Assembly: GCF_003255815.1 (NCBI RefSeq)
Contig: NC_037677.1
Span: 110,870,936 to 110,934,935 of the forward strand
Length of the DNA stretch: 64,000 nucleotides
Direction of reading: 5' to 3'
Origin: Theropithecus gelada
Lineage: Eukaryota; Chordata; Mammalia; Primates; Cercopithecidae
The notes beneath the pieces are model-generated. The model saw nothing but the letters and a program-made list of their open reading frames with translations. It ran no database searches and was not told the origin of the DNA. Positions 13,201 to 26,300 of this stretch are shown one piece after another. A program made the position numbers and the translations under genes. Every line of letters begins with the position of its first letter. The stretch's first letter is position 1.

Positions 13201-16200
13201 AGACCTGGACTTTCTTTAAGTTGGCAGGAGCAGGTCTGGCGGGGCTGACCACCCAGTCAAGGACTGGGTTGTGGGGTGGCTGTGCTTAGTGATGAGTTAT
13301 CAGTGATGGTGGCTGTGGTTAGCTTCGCAGCAGCCCCAGTTGGGTCAGTAAGTGTTTTGCTGCTGGCCTGTGCTGGCTGCTAAGAAGGCAGGAGTTATAA
13401 CTGGGTCTTAGGGAAGACCATAGGCACAAAGTCCGATGGCCTGGCTGCCTTTCTTACTAGTCCTGGGCAAGTAAGCATTTGCCTTGGGCCAGACGTATAT
13501 ATTCTCCACATTGGGATTTCTCCACCCATAATGTGGGTGTTAATAGTGACTCTGTGGATTAAATGAGATAGTGCATGAAACTGCTCAAGACAGCACTGGC
13601 AGCTGGGAGGCAGTTGGTAAAAGTGAGCGGAGACCCTGCCCTAAAGATTCACAAGCTCAGCTGAGAACACTGCCAGAATGTTCAGCTGCCTAGCAGAAGG
13701 TCAGTCAAGAAGATTGAATTGGGGTCGTCAGTGCAGAACACAAACAGATTTGGCTGGTTTTTTTTTCCAGGTTCTCCAAAGGGGTCTTTGGAACTTCCTC
13801 CCAGGGAGACAGGAGAAAGCTCTGGCATTGGTGTTTGTTGAGTGGGTGGGAGGCAGGGTTGTTAACCTTTCTTGCCCCTTCTTTCCTCTTAGGAATGTTT
13901 TTGACTTGACCCCAGTCTCGGGGCCCTGAGCCCACTGTCTCCTACTGCAGGTCAGAGTGGGAGCGTTCCAGTTCAGTTCCATTCCTCATCTGGAATTCCC
14001 CTTGGATTCATTTTCAACCCAACAGGAAGTGAAGGCAAAAATCAAGAGGATGATTTTCAAGTATGTATGATCAGATACTGCTGTGGTTAGGGTGACACCA
14101 GCTGCTCTTAAAATTGCTCCATTGAAGGGTTTGGTCCTGCTCTGGGCTCACAGAGAGGACTGTGGGCTGCTTTCAGGGGCCCAGCTGGGCACAGTTGGTC
14201 ACACGAATTCCATTCTCAAGGCTGCCCCTCCTTATTGCATGATAATGTCCCAGGTAGGAATTTAAGTGGAAGTAAAAAAATTTGCTGCTGTGATGTATAG
14301 TTGTCAATTACCTGGGAGAAAGTGCTATTGAAGGTCACGAATGGGGTTAAGAGCCTGGAGGAATAGGAGGAACACTGAGTCTTAATCCCATTTCTGTCTC
14401 TTGTGACCACTGCAGCTTGGACAGTTCACCGCACTTCTCTGAGCCTCATTTTTGTGGTCTAAAAAGAGCAAGTGCCCTCTGTTATTGAGAGTGCTTTAAA
14501 AATTATGACTATCTGGTTATGTGCTCATACATATACACACCTTATGTGTTAGTCTGTTCTTGCATTGCTATAAAGAAATACCTAAGGTTGGGTAAATTAT
14601 GAAGAAAACTTTTATTGGCTCATGGTTATGCAGGCTGTACAGGAAGCATAATGCCAACATCTCCTGGTAAGGGCCTCGGGAAGCTTCCAATCATGGTGGA
14701 AGGCAAAGGGGGGGCAGGTGCATCACATGGAGGGAGCAGGAGCAAGAGAGAGGAGGAGGTGGCACACATTTTAAAACAACCCGATGTGAATTCACTCATC
14801 ACCAAGGGGATGGTGCTAAGCCATTCATGAGGGATCCACCCCCATGATCCAGACACCTTCTACCAGGCCCCACCTCCAACACTGCATTACAGTTCAACAT
14901 GAGATTTGGAGGCAACAAACATCCAAACAATATCACCCTCTAAATATATATATATAGTCATATGTTTACTTACATTATAAGTTAGCTGATGTGTGCATCT
15001 GAATATGATATGTGTATATGCTCATATGTTTTTATACACATATTTTATGTATTTTACATATATACACATATAATCTATACACATGTGATACATATATATG
15101 CATATATACATATGCACATATTTACACATACATGTATATACATACACATATATAATGTTCTTCACAAGCCCTCACAGAATAATGACTTTGACTTGCCCCT
15201 TGCCATTCTGGTCTCTGGATCCACTCTGGGCTCCTGCTGCCCCTTGTACTAGTGTCCACTGAAGTCCCCCAAAGTCCATGGTCAGGGCCGTTTTTGGCTG
15301 TCTCCTCCCATTGCAAAGGCTCTGAGCTCTGAGGGCCTTTTTCCAGTTGCAAGCCTCTGTAGTTCTGTCGGTGCTCTCAGGAAACCTGAGGCCCTACAGT
15401 GGGTACATCAGGGACTCTGGGAGCCCTGCGGACCTCAAGAATGTCCGAGTAACCCTCACTGACTTTTATCTTGGACTGTGTATCCCAGCCCTTTCCTCTG
15501 CCCTTAAACAGATTAAGGGGCAAGTCATCATGCAAGAAAGTACAAAAGGAAAGAGCTCATTAATATGTGTTCAAAAAATACATTAGTGCACATTGGCCTT
15601 TTCTTCCCCTGGAGCCTTGTGCCCTTGGGGCCTCCAAGAATTGGCTTCTTACAGAGAACAGTCTCAGCCTTGCTCCGTATCTTTGACAAAGACACACAGA
15701 GCTGGGACTTCCTCCCAGGTTTGTGGAATCACTCGCTGCTCTTGGTATATTTAGGAATCCGCGCTTGGTTTTTGAAGCACAGTCTCACTCTGTTGCCTAG
15801 GCTGGAGTGCAGTGGCACTATATTGGCTCACTGCAACCTCTACCTCCCAGGCTCAAGCCATCCTCCCACCTCAGCCTCCCAAGTAGCTGGGACTGCAGGC
15901 ATGCGCCACCACACTGGGCTAATTTTTCTATTTTTGTAGTGATGGGGTTTTGCCATGTTGCCCAGGCTGGTCTTGAACTGCTGAGCTCAAGCAATCCACC
16001 TGCCTTGCTCTCCCAAACTGCTAGGATTACAGGTGTGAGCCACTGTGTCCAGCCAGGAATCTGCACTTTTTCTTTTTTTTTTTTTTTTTGGGATGGAATC
16101 TTGCTCTGTTGCCCAGGCTGGAGTGCAGTAGCGTGATCTTGGCTCACTGCAAGCTCCAACTCCCGGGTTCACACCGTTCTCCTGCCTCAGCCTCCCAAGT

Positions 16201-19200
16201 AGCTGGGACACAGGTGCCCGCCACCACGCCCGGCTAATTTTTTGTATTTTTTAGTAGAGATGGAGTTTCACTGTGTTAGCCAGGATGGTCTTGATCTCCT
16301 GACCTTATGATCTGCCCGCCTTGGCTTCCCAAAGTGCTAGGATTATAGGTGTGAGCCACCACGCCTGGCCGAATCTGCACTTTTAAAAGACCTCTCCCCA
16401 CCCTCCGCTGTGATTGTTATACACACTAATTTTTTAAAAACAGCTTTATGGAGATATATTTTATATGCCATAAAGTTAACACATTTAATGTGAAATATAC
16501 TCAGTGGTTTTGAGAATATTTACAGAGTTAAGCAACTTTTACTCTAAATTTTGAACATTTTTATCACCTCGCAAAGAAACCTTGTAAATAGACATTTTTC
16601 CAAAGAAGATAGACAAATGGCCAATAAGTACACAAAAGGATTATCAACATCATTAACTATTAAGGAAATGCAGATCAGAACCTCAGTGAACTACCATGTC
16701 GTAGCCACTACGATGGCTCAAAGACTGACAAAAACAAGTGTTGGTAAAGCTGTGGATAAAGCAGAGCCCTCATCCATTGCTTGTGGGTTTGTAAGTGGTG
16801 CGTGCCACATTGGAAAAAAGTTTGGCAGTTCTCAAAATGTTAAACATAGATTTAGGTATGACCCAGCAATTCCACTTCAGGAGAATTAAAAACATGGGCG
16901 CACAAAAATAGTTGTATGCTAATGTTCATACCAGTGCTATTTATAGCAGCTCCAAAACGGAAACAATAAAAAATCCTCAACTAATGCATGTATAAACAAA
17001 ATGTGGTATATCCAAATAATGGAATACTACTCAACTGTAAGAATGAATGAAGTACTGATTCATGGTATAGCATGGAGGAATCTTGAAAACATTAGGTTAA
17101 GTGAAAGAAGCCAGGCATAATAGGTCACATACTATATGATTCCACTTTTTTTGTTTTTTTGAGATGGCATCTCATTCTATCACCCTGGCAGGAGTGCGGT
17201 GGCGTGATCTCAGCTCACTGCAACCTCCGCCTCCTGGGTTCGAGCGATTCTCCTACTTTAGCCTCTTAAGTAGCTGGGACTATAGGCACCCGCCACCATG
17301 CCTGGCAAATTTTTGTATTTTTAATAGAGACGGGGTTTTGCCATGTTGGCCAGGCTGGTCTCGAACTCCTGACCTCAGGTGATTCACCTGCCTCAGCCTC
17401 CCAAAGTGCTAGGATTAGAGGCGTGAGCCACCATGCCTGGCCATGATTCTACTTTTTATGAAGCGTCTAGAATAGGCAAATCCATGAAGATAAGAAGTGG
17501 ACTGGTTATTGCCAGGGGCTGATGGGAATGAGGAATGGCTGCTAATGGGTATAGGGCTTCTTTTGGGGGTAAAGAATATGTTTTGGACTTAGATAGTGGT
17601 GATGATTGCACAGCTTTGTGAATATACTAAATATCACTGAATTGTACACTTTAAAAGTGTGAATTTTATGTTATATAAGTTATATCAATAAAGTAGTTAC
17701 AGAAATTTACCCATTATATGCAGTATGCATTTTCAGAGGAAAAAGGCTGTTGGTATAAGTTTAAGGCTAAAAGTCAAAGACCATTTGAGTGACTTTGACT
17801 CAAAGAATTCAGCTCTGCTCTTGTCTGAAAAACTAATCAAATCTCAAAGAATTGGTACAAAAGGAGCAAGGAGAATTGAGATCATCTAGTATGTTTTCCA
17901 TCCCTTATTTTACAGAGGAGGATATTGAGGCCGAGAAGAAACAGGTGCCCTGGCCAGGATCAGTGGGTTACACTGCCAATCCAGTAGGCCCCACCCAGCT
18001 GTCCTTTCCCACCTCTTATCATGCTCCCTCTCCCACACCCCCCAGATGATTAGTTGAGCTGCTTTTCAGCTGTGTTGAGGTCATAACTAAGGGCTTGAGA
18101 GCATTATTTATAACATATGAAATGCAGAGACACACTAAGATTGACACATAAGACACATAAGACTTCTTATGTGTCTGAACAAGGTCAGCTCTTCTGGGGC
18201 TGTGTATGGTTAGCACTTATGTTTCCTAGGACAACTGTAAGTGACAACAAACAAGGAAAGGAGGCGCTGATTTTTGGCCCCAGTTGTGGGGTTACTGAGG
18301 ACACTAAAAATGAAGACAAGCTGTTATGAATCAGAACGGAGGAACATGGGCCAAATGGGAGTGATGACCTTCCTTTCTTCTTCTACAGTGAAGTTTTGTT
18401 TTTAAATTTTAAACTTTCGTAGGTACGTAGTAGGTGTATATACTTATGGGGTATATGAGGGGTTTTGGTACAGGCATGCAATGAGTAATCATCACATCAG
18501 GGAGAATGGGGTATCCATCCCCTCGAGTGACAGTGAAATGTTAAATGCTTGACTGATTAGGACAGCTCGACCCAAACCCAGGATACTTGCCTTTCCAGAC
18601 CAACGCAATCCCCCAAAAGTATGTTTTGAGGTAGTTAAGAAACCACTCTGACAACCACCTTACTGCTACTTTGCAAGAAGTTTAAAAAACATTGCAGTCA
18701 AACCTTCCAACATTGCATCCCACAATAACATAAAATCAAGATAAGACCTGGCTGCTGATTGGTTCCTGAATGCACAGAGCTTCTGGCCTGCTGGCTGCCC
18801 AGCCGTGCTCATTTCATTAATCTCATAGTAACACAACCCTGTGTTTACTGTGACTGAATTTTTTGGACTCCCTCCATAGCTTTGTCTCCACTTTACCTTA
18901 GCACAAAACTGTTGATGGCCTTCCCTGGCCTCTTTCAAACCACATTAACGTTGAAATGTGGCTTTTAGGTTAGTTAGAATTACAAAGCATTTTGTCTTTT
19001 TTTCCCCTTAATATTATTTGGTATGTGCTATTACATAAAGCTGTATTATTTTCCACGTTGATCCTTTTTAATGATTATTTAATAATCCAAGTTCAGCTAT
19101 CACAGTATATTTAATCTCCTAAAAGGTAACATTTAGGTTGATTCCAGAATTTTTGTCTGTTGTTGAGAAAAAAAGATGTAATCAACATCACTGTACCTAC

Positions 19201-22200
19201 AGTGGGTTTTCTTTTCTTTTTTTTCGTTTTGAGACGGAGTTTCGCTCTTTCACCCAGGCTGGAGTGCAGTGACGCGATTTCGGCTCCCTGCAACCTCTGC
19301 CTCCCGGGTTCAAGTGATTATCCTGCCTCAGACTCTCCTGAGTAGCTGGGGTTACAGGCACCTGCCACCACACCCGGCTAATTTTTGTATTTTTAGTAGA
19401 GATGGGGTTTCACCATCTTGACCAGGCTGGTCTTGAACTCCTGACCTCAGGTGATCCACCCGCTTTGGCCTCCCAAAGTGCTGGGATTACAGTAGTGAGC
19501 CACCGCACCAGCTGGGTTTTTATGAATTATTATTATTGTTAAGACAGGGTCTTTCTCTGTCACCCAGACTGGAATGCAGTGGGGGCGATATCAGCTCACT
19601 GCAACCTCCGCCTACCTGTTTCAAGCGATTCTCCTGCCTCGGCCTCCCGATAGCTGGATTACAGGCCCCTGCCACCATACCTGGCTAATTTTTTTCTCTT
19701 TTTGTATTTTTAGTAGAGATGAGGTTTCACCATGTTGGCCAGGATGGTCTCTAACTCCTGACCTCAGGTGATCCGCCCACCTCGGTCTCCCAAAATGCTG
19801 AGATGACAGGCATGAGCCACAGTGCCTGGCCCCTTATGAATTATTTTTCATAGTCTGTTTCATGGCCTGCTGACATCAGAATGACTTTCAGGGAGGTGAG
19901 GGAGGGAGAGAGAGGGAGTGCTGGTTTGAAATCTAGATTCTCAGGCCAAGTTGCAGACCCACCAATTTGGACTGTCAGGGAATAGGACCTGAAAATCCAC
20001 ATCATTAAGTCTCCTGAGAGATTTTTATGAACACTAGAATTTGAGACTAGACTCAAAAGATAAACTTCTTACAGTAGGCCGCTGTGGGTTCATTTTGGTA
20101 ACAGCCACCCACTAGGTCCTCAGAGGCGCTGGACCCAGTATTTCATCCTCTAACAATACTATTTCTTTCCCCTTTTAACGTGGAAGGAAACTGGGACTCA
20201 GGTCAAGTAACTTTTCCAAGTTTACCTGCTAAGATATTGCAAAACTAATATTTGAGCCCCTCCACCTCTGGAACTCATGTTCTTAATTACTTGTCTGTAC
20301 TGATAGCAAAATGTTTTCATTCTAGCCCTCCCACCACCCCTCTCCAAAAGTTCATGCATGGCAGTCATCACCCCCAAGACAGTAGCTGATCTGTGAACTT
20401 TCATCTTGTAACCTAGTTTAGTCCAATTTGAGAGAAATTAGAAAAATCCTGGTGAGACTCTGGCCTCAGAGCCCCCCTGTCTGGGTTCAAGTCCTGCCTT
20501 CACCACTCATGAGCGGCATAACCTTAGTTTACACCCTTCTCTGGACTCTCCTATTCCAGAAAGCTGTGGTGAGAATTACATGAGAATATGCTAAGCGTAT
20601 GTAGATAAACATAGGTTGAGCACAGCATCTGGCACCTGCTAAGTGGCCAGGAAATATTAGCAGTTATTACCACTATTCTCTGAGTGGGGTTTCCTCGTTG
20701 GTTAAATGTGGAAGTAGATGCTGAGCTCAGAACAGACTCTCAGGCAGAAATGCTTCCTAGAGTAAGCGGAGAGGTTTCTTCTCACATCTCAGAGGTCAAG
20801 CCATGAGGAATCTCACCTTACCTTGGTTGCAAGCCAGCAGACAGGGTTCTTGTGGGAAAGCCTTCACAGGGTGCTGAGGTAGAGAGGGTGACAGCATCGG
20901 TTATCACTGCTGAGCAATGTGAAGGCCTGTGTGGTGGGCAGCCTGGGCTCTCATGTCTCTGAAATTTAATTTCTCTGTAACCACAGGCTGATAGTTGTGA
21001 AGAGGGAGGCCCAGACCCACTAGAAAATCTGAATGGGCCAGATGTGGTGGTTCACACCTGTAATCCCAGCACTCTGGGAGGCCAGGGCAGGTGGATCACC
21101 TGAGGTCAGGAGTTCGAGACCAGCCTGGCCAACACGGTGAAACCCTGTCTCTACTAAAAATACAAACATTAGCAGGGCATGGTGGTGAGTGCCTGTAGTC
21201 CCAGCTACTCGGGAGGCTGAGGCAGGAGAATCGCTTAAACCCGGGAGGTGGAGGTTGCAGTGAGCTGAGAGTACGCCACGGCACTCCAGCCTGGGTGACA
21301 GAGTGAGACTCCGTCTCAAAAAACAAGAAAACAAAATCTGGATGGAACCCAAGCCTTCCCCTGAAGGTGGTAGGTGGAAAGGAAAACCAGTTTAACTCTG
21401 AAGGGGCCCAAGGGCAGACCCCTGTGAGAAACAGAACAGAGTGTGGGGAACAAGTACTTTTTCTTTTCATTCCTAAAGTTGTGAGCCTATAGGAGTGATA
21501 ATGATCAGATGGACCACAGGGGAGGGGAGGCTTTGGGGAGAGAAGGCAAGGACTGGTTGAGAACCTCAGAATCCAAGAACATAGCCAGGAGGCCATAGGG
21601 CTCAGTGGCCAGTGGCTAGAGGCGCAGGTTGCTTCAAAGCCACTGAAGCACCTTGACTTTGGATGAGAAGAAAGTTTTGTGAGCATTTAGGCGGACAGTT
21701 TAGAACAGGGGGTGGCAAACTTTTTCAGTAAAAGCTTGTATAGTAAATAATTGTATTTTTAGGCCAGTGCTCTCTGTGTAGACAGTACATAAATCAGTGG
21801 GTATGGCTGTTTTCCAATAAAACTTTATAAAAATGGACAGCAGGCCAGATTGAGCTGACTCCTGGAGAGGAAAGAGCATCAACTTCAAAATCAACCAGAC
21901 TGGGCTTAAACTCCAGTTCCGACCTCCACTAGCCAGATGAGAGTCACGTGCCTTCACGAGTATGTAACTATCTGTTTAAGAACTTGGGCTGTGGAAGTGG
22001 AGGGCCTTGGGTTCAAGTCCTGCCTTCACCACTCATGAGTGGCATAACCTTAGTTTAGACCCTTCTCTGGACTCCCCTATTCTAGAGAGCTGTGGCGAGA
22101 ATTATATGATAATATGCTAAGCATATATAGATAAACATGAGCACAGTGGCACATGCTAAATGCCTGGGAAATATTAGCAGTTATCACTGTTCTCTGAATG

Positions 22201-23325
22201 GAGTTTCCTCGTTTGTTAAGTGTTAAGATTAGCACTTTTTACCATGGATGTAAGGATTACATTCAGTAACAGGTGTGTGTGTGAAGTGTCTGGCATAAAG
22301 TAAAATGTCAGCACTAATATTATCCTTTAGAAATGGAAGCCATTCTGCTCTCCCAGGAGCCCTGGAAGAACACTCTTTTTAAATATAAGAGCTCTTTGGT
22401 GAAGGAAACAGTATTAGTGGGAATCAGAATTGGGTTGGTGGTCTTCGGTATCTAATGTGTGATCCAGCAGGGTGTGAGAGGAGTTAGGGGCGCTTGGGAG
22501 TCAGTGGCGTAGGTGTAGTCTTCCTCTTCGAAGACTCATCCGTGTTGGTATGCTCTGTTTTTCTTTGATAAGCCCATTGTCCAAGCCAAGCTCTGCTCAC
22601 TAGCTCCAGAACACAGGTTGCATTGCTCACCTGTGTCTTTGCTTTAACCCCTTCCTGTAATCAGGATGGCTTCTTCCTTTCCTCATCAGCGGATTCACCA
22701 AGACCCCATTTAAAAGCTCTTTCCCCCAAAGTCTGTTCCCTGACAGCTGCACCCCACAATGAATCTGCTCCTCCAAATTCCTGTTATTTGCATCCTTGCA
22801 TTTCTGTTTACTTGCTGTCTTGTAGATCCCGTATCTTTAACTAGACCGGGAGTTCTTTAAGGGGCGGGATCGCGGTTATACTTCCTGGTCTCCATTTCAC
22901 TATCTTCCCTCTAGTGGATCCACAGTAAATACTCATGGGTTGAAAACAAGTAAGTGAATTTTTAACCGATGCAAATGTCAGTATATATATTGTAGGCAAG
23001 ACAGTTAATTCTAGGAGTTGTCAGCTATTGTTGACATTTTTTAACTTTATGGAGCACCGCAAAGAAAACTGCCCTTTAAGAGCTTGCTTGTGTTAGAAAG
23101 CAATAAAAGTGAAGAATATTCTAGGGCTGGTCTATAAATCCTTCCCAAGCACAATTTTCACGCTGTTTGCCTGTCTTGCTGCTGAATGGAGAGCACTTTG
23201 AAGACTGAGGGGAAGGTGGAACCACAACATGAAAGGAGCCTGGATTCCTGAGTAGCTGCTTGGAGGGGAGCCAACCAGGAGAGATGCCTGGGCAGGAGGA
23301 CTCATGTCAGACTTGCATGAAAAAT

Positions 23326-23371
<46 letters not shown>

Positions 23372-26300
23372 CAGGCAATGCCCATGCCTCTTGTCAGTTG
23401 GATGTTTTCACATTAGAAGAATGACCATAGTTAGGGTTGAATTACAGGTAGGCGTTGCCTTAATTTATGGTTGGTACAATCTGAGTGTAAATGTGCCCCC
23501 CATCTAGAGTCTGTGGTTAGTCACTATTACAGAATAATGCTCCCACAGGGTTTTCTCTGTGTGTACAGTTGATAACCACAGTAATTCCATCAGCCTCACA
23601 GTGTTGATCATGTTTGGATGGGCTACAAACCACTGAATAGTTTGGCTGCAACAGGGACTGACTCACAATTCAGTAACCTAAAATCCATTGTAGTGAGTCA
23701 TTATTTTCTGTCCAGCTGACACTCAAAGCTGGCAGTCCTCTCTCTGACAGGACACTTACAGGAGTCTCCTAATTTGAGATTTAGCAGAGATACTGCTCTG
23801 GGATTCCAGGACTAGTCAACAGTTCCTATAACTGAGCTGTGAGGATGAGAGAGTCTCAAGCCATGGCAAATAGAGCACCACTGGCATCCCGATGAGATGG
23901 GACCCCTGTAGTCTGCCCTGATCTGGAGGTGGTCAGACAGCTCAGCCTTCCAGCTCCCAACCCTGAATCTGGACATGGCCCACAAAGGCCTGGATCACAT
24001 AAAAGACTCATCACACCTTTGCCTTGAAGCCCTGTCCTTCACTCTTATGGATCCTTCCTCATACAGTTTTCCTAAGCTCAGTTATCTGCTTTCCCAACCC
24101 AAGATGTTGAGCCATAACAAGAAGGAGATGACGCAGGGATGAGGAGATGGGAGGCAGGTATCAGACAAATGACAAGAGCTGTCGGCCCAGAGTCATCACT
24201 CGGGGAGGAGAAAACACACCCAACACACAAAGAATGACATTATTACAGAATACAACAGAGACTTGCAGGGTGAATCTCAAGTGCATGGAAAAAGTAATTT
24301 CTGTTCATTGTTGTGGTTTAGATGGTAGAACTATCACTTTGAGCCTCTGCTAGGAGAAGGTGACTTTTTGCTAATAACAGAAGAGCCCATCGATTTCCGG
24401 CTCTCATCCCAACTTCACCTCCTTGCATCACTCACTTTGCTTCTTTTTTCCTTCTGGGTGTGCACAGAGGAGGGCGCACGGAGACGGGACTTGCTCTGAA
24501 ATACCTTCTGAACAGAGGGTTCCCTGGAGGCAGAAATGCCTCTGTGCCCCAGATCCTTGTCATCGTCACTGATGGGAAGTCCCAGGGACATGTGGCACTG
24601 CCAGCCAAGCAGCTGAAGGAAAAGGGTGTCACTGTGTTTGCTGTGGGGGTCAGGTTTCCCAGGTAAGAGCCTCAGTCACCCTGGAACAAGCCCTCAGGTG
24701 GTCAGCCTGGGGATCGTGTCATGGCCATGGGAAGGGAGGGGACTGGAAGAGCTGTCCGGGTCCTTCCCTGGATCTGTCTTTTGCTCACTTTGCCATTTTG
24801 GCTCCACTGCACAGGAAGCTTCGACCTTTGGGAGCCTAAGCATTTGCATTGACTTTGGTTTTGTTTGAACACTTGGTTGCAAGTACCAGAAATTCTGCTG
24901 AAATTTATTTGGGCAAAAATGGAAATTCATGGAGTCATCTCATTCACTGGGTGGGATGGGGGTCCCTCGGGGTGGGCAGGAGCCAGGGACTTCAGTGTGA
25001 TCAAGATTCTTCCACACATCTCTGCTGTTCTCTGCCTGTTGCCTCCTCTCTTACCTGACTTTCTTAGGAAGCTGGAACTGGAGCTGCGGATGGTGCCCAG
25101 CTCACGTCTTCAGAGCTCCACCCTGGAGAGAAAAGACCCCTTTCCACAGTTTAACAATGCAAGAAAATCCTCTAATCAACCTGAGGCAGAGCCCACTCTT
25201 GGGGCCAGGGGAGGGGGAGTCTGGCTGGCCACTCCCCTTTACCCCATTTGTCTAGCTGCTGGGCAAATAGGCTTTCCTAGAAGAGAGGAGGGTACAGATG
25301 CATTCTGTTACCAGCTGTGCTTGCTTGTTCTTTACTTGCTGTTACCTAGAACCACTTTCTTTCATTTCCATTCTGGTTAACTGTTTTCCTCACCAGCTAT
25401 GGGTCTGACAAAACCAGACACTAAATCTGTGCTGCCATCCACAAGGAACCCATGGCCTAGGAGATGAGTGGGCAGGAGAAGGGTGGGTACAGGGCCACAA
25501 GCTGTCACAACCCCTTGGCACAGGTGGGAGGAGCTGCATGCCCTGGCCAGCGAGCCGAGAGAGCAGCATGTGCTGTTGGCTGAGCAGGTGGAGGACGCCA
25601 CCAACGGCCTCTTCAGCACCCTCAGCAACTCTGCCATCTGTTCCAGCACCACGCCAGGTAAGACCTTCCAGCCTGGAGGGAGTGGAAGTGCCATGTGGGG
25701 TCAGGGAGGGCTCCCTGAGGCAAGAGGTCAGGACCCAGGAGCCTCCCAGGGAGGGAGGGCAGGCAAGAGAGAGACCGGCAGCCTCCACCCTGGGCACTCT
25801 GCTGTCTCCCTGTGCCCTGCCCTGTGAGTTTCCCAGCTGGGAGCCCCGAGCTTGTCTTCATGGAGGTAGAGAGGCCCAGGGCTTGAGACTCAGACGTAGT
25901 AGGTTCCTTGTCCCCTGCTCAAGAGAGAGCCAAGTCTCCTGCCCCTGCCTTGGTTCACACAGAGGAGCACAAGGAGGCTTTCTGCTTGGTGCAAGATCCC
26001 TGCATTCTAGTTGTCCTTGTCAGGGTCCACCCAGGAGCCAGAGTGATGACATTATGTGGAGTGTACATGTGTGCACATTATGTAAAAGCTGTGTTGGGTG
26101 GGGCCCAGCAGAGGAGATGCTTAGAGACTGGATGCCCCGCTGAACAGGCAGAGCAGGGCCACTCACCTGGAGATGTGCCCTGACCTGAGAGAGCAGAAGG
26201 TGGCCAGCCTGGGGGTGTGGTGAAAACTCCCAGGAGCGGGAGCAGCCGCTGGGGGAGCGTGTGTGGCGGGAGGAGGTGGAACCCTGTCTCCTCCGTGGGT

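Larger units (their letters stand above)
7834..13950 (+). other. VWA2: VWA2 intron after coding exon 3
   Basis: Holds an old L1 (+, 8556-9370), an Alu (+, 9379-9675), a MIR-like piece (about 10224-10375), an old L1 on - (about 11400-12500) and a further MIR-like piece near 13540-13650. The remainder is unremarkable. Confidence 0.65.
14061..24467 (+). other. VWA2: VWA2 intron after coding exon 4 (10.4 kb)
   Basis: Contains a MaLR-type LTR, an alternating purine-pyrimidine tract, six Alus, two old L1 pieces, a duplicated MIR-derived segment and a (CA)20 tract. The stretch 18555-19200 is single-copy-looking or very old repeat, as is 23380-24467. No exon-like open frame with splice sites was recognised. 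Confidence 0.65.

Noticed and set aside
21096..21686. 196-codon - strand open frame
   Set aside because: Half of it is translated Alu sequence; the rest has no family resemblance, and no splice sites tie it to a gene.
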